Of a stretch of 64,000 nt of DNA, positions 59,001-64,000 are shown piece after piece. The translations under genes and the position numbers were made by a program. Under the pieces are notes generated by a model, which did not search any database, was not told where the DNA came from, and worked only from the letters and a program-made list of their open reading frames with translations. The stretch covers positions 17,264,850 through 17,328,849 of the forward strand of contig NW_023600993.1 of assembly GCF_014898055.3 (NCBI RefSeq). The letters are read 5' to 3'. The DNA comes from Talpa occidentalis. Lineage: Eukaryota > Chordata > Mammalia > Eulipotyphla > Talpidae. The stretch's first letter is position 1. Every line of letters starts with the position of its first letter.

Positions 59001-61945
59001 AATTTGTTTTCCAGATGAGAATGAAATAGCACTGATAGATGATCTTTTGTAATAACAGTATTTTCTTGATTCTAAATGTAGATTTTAAAACTTGTTAATG
59101 TTCCTAAAAGCAGCGTGCATCTTACAGTTGATTATATAATTGATTGCTTTAAAAATTTAATTGATTGCCTTAAAAATCAGTGGTCTGTCTCTTAAAATCA
59201 CAGATACATGGTATATGTCACCATTCAGAATTAAACTCAAGGCTTATTTGCAGTGGTTCTGTGTATTCTAGATTAATTTAGAGACTACACTGATATTTAA
59301 AAATTTATAGTAATTTGTTCATGATGTTTTCCACTTGAGAATAACTCCATTTTGACGAGTTGGTTCAGTTGGTTAGAATAGGAGTTCTCAGTCCCTAGAG
59401 GTCTATAGAAAGTCATCTAGGTGGGATGAAAGGTCCTTAAGATTTGAAATAATTTCTAAGAAATCACTGTTGTGAATCTTCATGCCCGTATAGTCATGTT
59501 CTGCCTGGGCTGGAGTGAATTGGGGAATTTGCTGTAATCTAAAATATGTTTCTGTGTTTTAAATACATATACATGACTTCATTTTTCTGAACCATCACTA
59601 TCTTGATAGTAAAATGAGTACTTTGTATCTTCTTCATATTGTATAATTTTGGTACCATATTCTTTAAGTCTGAATCAATCATGAATGTTATGATTCTCCC
59701 CATCCCTTTTTGTTTTTAGTAAATGACAGTCACTTGTACGCAGCATTCCTGTAACAGTTGAGGTGTTAGGTGAAGTCATACAAACTGAAATTTAGACTAT
59801 TTTGCTTCAAACTTGTCTTAGTTACTGTGTGCAGTTGTTGACTTCTCTATCATAACAACCTGAGAAGTGGCACTGCTAGATGGAAATTGGAAATTTAGGT
59901 AATTGTCTAGTTGATTTATATCTAAAGAAATACTTTTTTCTTAAAAGTTCTGATGAGAGACATCTTTTTGTTTGTTCAACTTTAGGTATTTGCCTGTCTC
60001 TCATGTTACCAGTGTACAATAACTTGCTTTAGTTTCCTTTAGTTTAAATGGGAACTGATAAAACAATAATACTTGGAGAATTATGTGAGATTTATTTAAT
60101 TCACTTTTAATAGCCTAAGATCATCATGTGGACATTATTGATACTTTTTGATTTTCCTCACCTAAGGAACATTGCCTGAAATAGGTACTTCCTTATCCTA
60201 CACGTCAAGACTGAGAAGCTTAATACATACCGTGATCACAACTTTTGAGATAGAATTGAATTGCTGTCATTGAAAACAGCAGGACATGTTGCAGCCCTTT
60301 AAAAAGCAATTCTTAGTATAATCTTTTCTGTCAAGAGAAATACAGCCATTCTTAGGTAACAGTGTCTCAAAATATATGATAATATATTGACTCACTGCTC
60401 CGAGTTGTCAAGGTTTTTCAGTAAATTGCTTTTTGTATTGATTAATTAGATTTGGAATTATAGACATCCAGAGGGCCTCAAGTTCTATTATAGAATTATG
60501 TGACATGAAATTATGATTTCTTAATTTTTTAAATCAAAAGGTACAATGTAAGCATAAGCAAGATGGGTTATTTGAAAATCCCAAAGAAATTCTTTTATAT
60601 TTAAAAAGTTTTTTTTTTTTTTTAAACTGTTTAAGCATATGCTTTTGTACACTTATTCTTTTGGTCCTGTAATTTAAAAACAGTTTATAATGCGATTCAT
60701 ATTTCTGGTAATAGTACAGAGACATTTTAAGGACAGCAATAGTTTTTTTTTCTGTCCAAAGAACCTCTGATTCCAATCCCATTCTCTTGAAGCAAACTCT
60801 ACTAGGAACCCTGCTTTTTAGTCCATCTGTTGGTTTTCTGTATAAATCTGAATTATTTATTTTTATCTGTTTGTTGACTGTTAAGTTAAATATTATCTGT
60901 TGATTCCTTGCTATGAAATACGAAGTTGTAGCTTGCTTATTTGTTTTTTTCTCCCTTTTCCCTCCTCTCAGATAATGATAGTTATATATTTTTAAAAAGA
61001 ATATTGGTTGTATTTTAAAGTTGTCATTTGGTTATTCCTTCAAATTTCAACAATATTTCTTTATTTCTTATTTTGTAAAGGTATGCCTTTATTTTTCTTT
61101 CCACCTTTTTGCACCCATTCCTCATCCACTTTTAGCTGGTAATAGCTACCTTAAATTGTACATCTTCAGGGTTAGTAGCATTTATATTGTATAGTGCAGC
61201 TATGACCCATTTTCTGTGCTTTATCTGTTAAGTAAATGATCAGGAGATTGTATATTTACTATAGCTAAATGTTCAGTGTCAGACCAAACAGGATGTCAAA
61301 GATTAGGTTTCCTGCTAGTCAATGTCATGATCTTTGGGCTACCCAACGAGTCATAACATTTGACAAAATAGATCAGGTCTCTCTTTTCAAACCCTTGGCA
61401 TCTTTTACTTGATTAAAATTATTTTACATTTAGTTTCCTTAATATTTGATTTATGGTTTTCTTCCACAGGTTTTTTTTTCCGCCCCTTTTTTATGTCTTT
61501 CTGATTGTCTTCCCTTCCCCCACCAATAATGTGTTTTATTATACTCTTTTACGTTCTGCAGTCCCCCTCTTGCCCATCTCAACCTGTTTGATTTACACTC
61601 ATCCATTTGACTTCTAGAAATACACTGAAATTTCTCATCTATTGGTGACCATCCTCCTCACTGGTATTTTATTCCTTTTTGTACTTTCTCTGTCCACTAC
61701 TCCACTCATACCATGTGGGATCCTGAAGGAGTGGGAGGTGATATGTGTGCACTCAGCTTTCCACCTTTAACCTGGACTTACCATTTAGTTTTAAAGCACC
61801 TTATTTTTGAAGGACTATAGTTTGTATGAAATCCATAAAGGATTTTCTTAGATCTTTGAGACTTCTCTGGTTTAATTATGGGCCATGTGTACTTCATATG
61901 TATTTGAATATATCAAAGACATTTGAATACATTTATGGATTATAA

Positions 61946-62295
61946 AGAAATAGTGTTTTATTTATTTATTTATTTTTTTTTATAGAGGCATGTTTTTATT
62001 TATTTATTATATTTGTTTGTTTGTTTTGTTTATACATGCACTGGGTACAGTCAGAAGCGCGGGAGGGTGAGAGAATTCACCAGAGCCAGAGCGGGGAGCA
62101 GAGCAGGCAGAAGGACTGAAGTACACTGCTGAGGGGAGCAGCGGGCGGCAGGAGAGGTCTGCGCACCATGTGGGATCCTCCTCCGGTGGCCGGGGAGCAG
62201 CCGGGGATCGAACCGTCGCCGCAGAGGCCGCGGGCAGCTTCGCAACCCAGCGCTCAACCGCTGCGCCACCGGGGAGTCCCAGAAATAGTGTTTTA
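61946..62295 (-). mobile_element. tRNA-derived SINE, young type C, with TSD, in UBE2E2 intron 2
   Basis: The element is flanked by an exact 15-bp duplication AGAAATAGTGTTTTA (61946-61960 and 62281-62295). In SINE orientation: head GGGACTCCCCGGTGGCGCAGCGG, B box CGGTTCGATCCC, GC-rich body, and type C tail with CATGTATAAACAAAACAAAC then CATGCCTCTATAAAA and (AAAT)n. It is antisense to UBE2E2. Intact promoter boxes suggest it could still be transcribed by Pol III. Confidence 0.93.
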
Positions 62296-63139
62296 AAGAC
62301 AAAAAGATCATGAAGTTGGTCTCGGTTGACCTCTTCATTTAATTGGACAGAAAACAGGCGGAGAGAGCAAAGGAGCAGGAGCAGGTGTGAGCCGTCCTCT
62401 TGTCTGAAAATTCTCAATTAATGACATAGCAGAATTCAAATGAATGTTTATTTGATTTTGAATTTATTAGTCTTGCTGGACTTCATATTACCTCCCCCAT
62501 CTTGAGTCAGATGGTTTGGAGACTTGAAAATTAAGTTAATACCTTGCACATCCTTTAGGAAGTCAATGCTAGTCCTCTTGAAGGAGTTGCATTTATTCTG
62601 ATTTGCTATTAGTTGTCTTGAAAAAATTGTAGAATGAAATTAAAGAGTAAACGCTTTTGTTCATATTCTTGTATTTAAGGTATTTTAGTCAACTATCATC
62701 CATGTATTATCACAGTAATTACCAGACAGCAGATATCTAGCTATTAATGAATATCATTTGAAAACTAGGAGAATAAATGGTTTGGAGAATATTTTTTTGT
62801 GCTTGGTTTAAACAAAATCTACATTTAATAAGGCATGAATGATAGCTAAGAGATTGTTTTTAAGTATAGCCTTAAAAACCTGTGTAGCACTGTTAGCCTT
62901 ACTATGTGTATGTAGGGGCTTAGGTACAGTTAAAATTCATAGTTGAAAATAATACATGAGGATACAAGCAGGGTTTAGAATAAAGTTCTTTTTTCTTTGT
63001 GCCTGAAGTTCAAGCAATGACATTGAAATAATTAACCACATATTATTTGGACTTTTCTAGCAAAAGGAATAGTGTAAAACTTTAAAGTCTCAATTTGCCC
63101 CAACCTAGAGACCTCCGGGAGGAATATCATCTGCATTAA

Positions 63140-63335
63140 AAAAAAAAAATTTTTATATGTATTGTTTTACATCATTGTTCATTTATTCCTTTTCCTTCTG
63201 ACTTGTTTCACTGAGCATAATCCTTTCCAGCTCCATCCATGTTGCGGCAAATGGTATTAGTTTATCTTTTTTGATTGCTGATTAGTATTCCATTGTGTAT
63301 GTATGCCACATCTTCTTGATCCAGTCATATATATT
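63140..63335 (-). mobile_element. L1 3' fragment, antisense, in intron 2
   Basis: TGTTTCACTGAGCATAATCC, CAGCTCCATCCATGTTGCGGCAAATGG and GCCACATCTTCTTGATCCAGTCAT are the antisense C-terminal ORF2 segment seen also at 29.5-29.65 kb. It lies about 440 bp upstream of exon 3. Truncated at both ends. Confidence 0.85.
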
Positions 63336-63777
63336 TTAATAGCAGTTTCAGGTGTTCAAATGATAACCTAGTAAACTTTCCTCATTAGTTGACTGGCTCA
63401 ACCATCTTTTTGTTCTAAATGGGGCTGTTCTAGTTGAAATCAGAAGTGAGAATGATTCGTGAATAGTGACAAAAGTTTCTAATTTAAACCACTAACTTTG
63501 TAGTTTACTGTTACCAGTGATTTAAAAGTTTAAGTCATAGTGTTGCTTCCACTGGCTGCATGCACTAATAGTGGCCAGTCTTATTTCCTTTTATTTGTTG
63601 CATAGTCAAAATGGTGGCAGAAGTCACTGTTTTTTATTATAGTATGTGATGATTTGTGCAATATTAGTATTTCAAATTAAAAACATACAAATGGAAAAAT
63701 TAGTGTTAGAGTATATAACATTTGAATGAAATGTTAATGGAGACATTTTAACATAGCTCTTTGTCTTTATTTTAAAG

Positions 63778-63828
63778 AATTCAGAAGGAACTTGCAGAGA
63801 TTACATTGGACCCTCCTCCCAACTGTAG
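63778..63828 (+). CDS. UBE2E2: UBE2E2 coding exon 3, residues 59-75
   Basis: A 51-bp exon. Its first base completes Arg59 (AG|A), then it reads IQKELAEITLDPPPNC, the first helix and following Pro-rich turn of the UBC fold, invariant in the UBE2E family. The last two bases (AG) begin the next codon, expected to be Ser76. Acceptor TTTTAAAG|A and donor TGTAG|GTAAGT are canonical. The phase equals that of exon 2, so skipping this exon would keep the frame and remove 17 residues of the UBC N-terminal helix. The active-site Cys and the rest of the roughly 200-residue protein lie beyond 64000. Confidence 0.97.
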   Translation, partial: NSEGTCRDYIGPSSQL

Positions 63829-64000
63829 GTAAGTACTTATGGATTTTTATTTACTTGGATCTTTTGTAGAAGGTGTATTTAAACTCTTCATCTGGTGTGT
63901 ATCTGTTGTTGTAGTCTGATTAATTAACAAAAACATCTTTGTGGCTTGGAGTTGAAAGGCTGTGGAAGATGGTGGTGTTGGTTGTCTCTCTGCAGAAGTG
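63829..64000 (+). other. UBE2E2: UBE2E2 intron 3, partial
   Basis: Begins GTAAGTACTT. Only 172 bp are visible before the window ends. No repeat recognised. Confidence 0.85.

Overview
This window is nuclear DNA from a placental mammal. The evidence is intron-rich coding DNA, one CpG-island promoter, and old repeats shared by placental mammals (L2, MIR, MER5A, Tigger, hAT-Charlie and MLT1 copies), overlaid with younger L1 and SINE insertions. The abundant SINE is tRNA-derived. It does not match the Alu, B1/B2, CAN, Bov-A, CHR, ERE or VES families as I know them. That argues against a primate, rodent, carnivore, ruminant, whale, horse or vesper-type bat, but I cannot name the species.

The only protein-coding gene I can support is the 5' part of UBE2E2 (E2 ubiquitin-conjugating enzyme, UBE2E family) on the + strand. 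A TATA-less CpG island (about 49.67-51.15 kb) holds the promoter and a non-coding first exon ending at 50346 (GTGAGT donor). Exon 2 (55837-56020) carries the start codon and residues 1-58. Exon 3 (63778-63828) carries residues 59-75. Both coding exons have canonical splice sites and the reading phase joins exactly. The catalytic core lies beyond the right edge.

The first 49 kb is an upstream intergenic region with no gene I can support. It is a layered set of mobile elements: 14 tRNA-SINE copies across the whole window in three tail types, several L1 fragments on both strands, two solo LTRs of one retroviral lineage (11410-11884 and 38370-38959), MLT1-type LTRs, DNA transposons, L2 and MIR, plus simple repeats and short tandem duplications. 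Several insertions are nested, which gives relative ages: SINE in Tigger, LTR in L1, SINE in L1, LTR in a TAGG microsatellite.

The most interesting material is in the SINE family: three 3'-tail types on related bodies, a hairpin kept in the body, and one copy (6452-6799) whose target duplication encloses a second poly-A and 12 extra nucleotides, suggesting 3' transduction. The solo LTR at 38.4 kb has an exact 4-bp duplication and cleanly splits an old L1. No undescribed multi-gene system is visible. The sequence looks like an ordinary gene-poor mammalian region next to a developmentally expressed gene.
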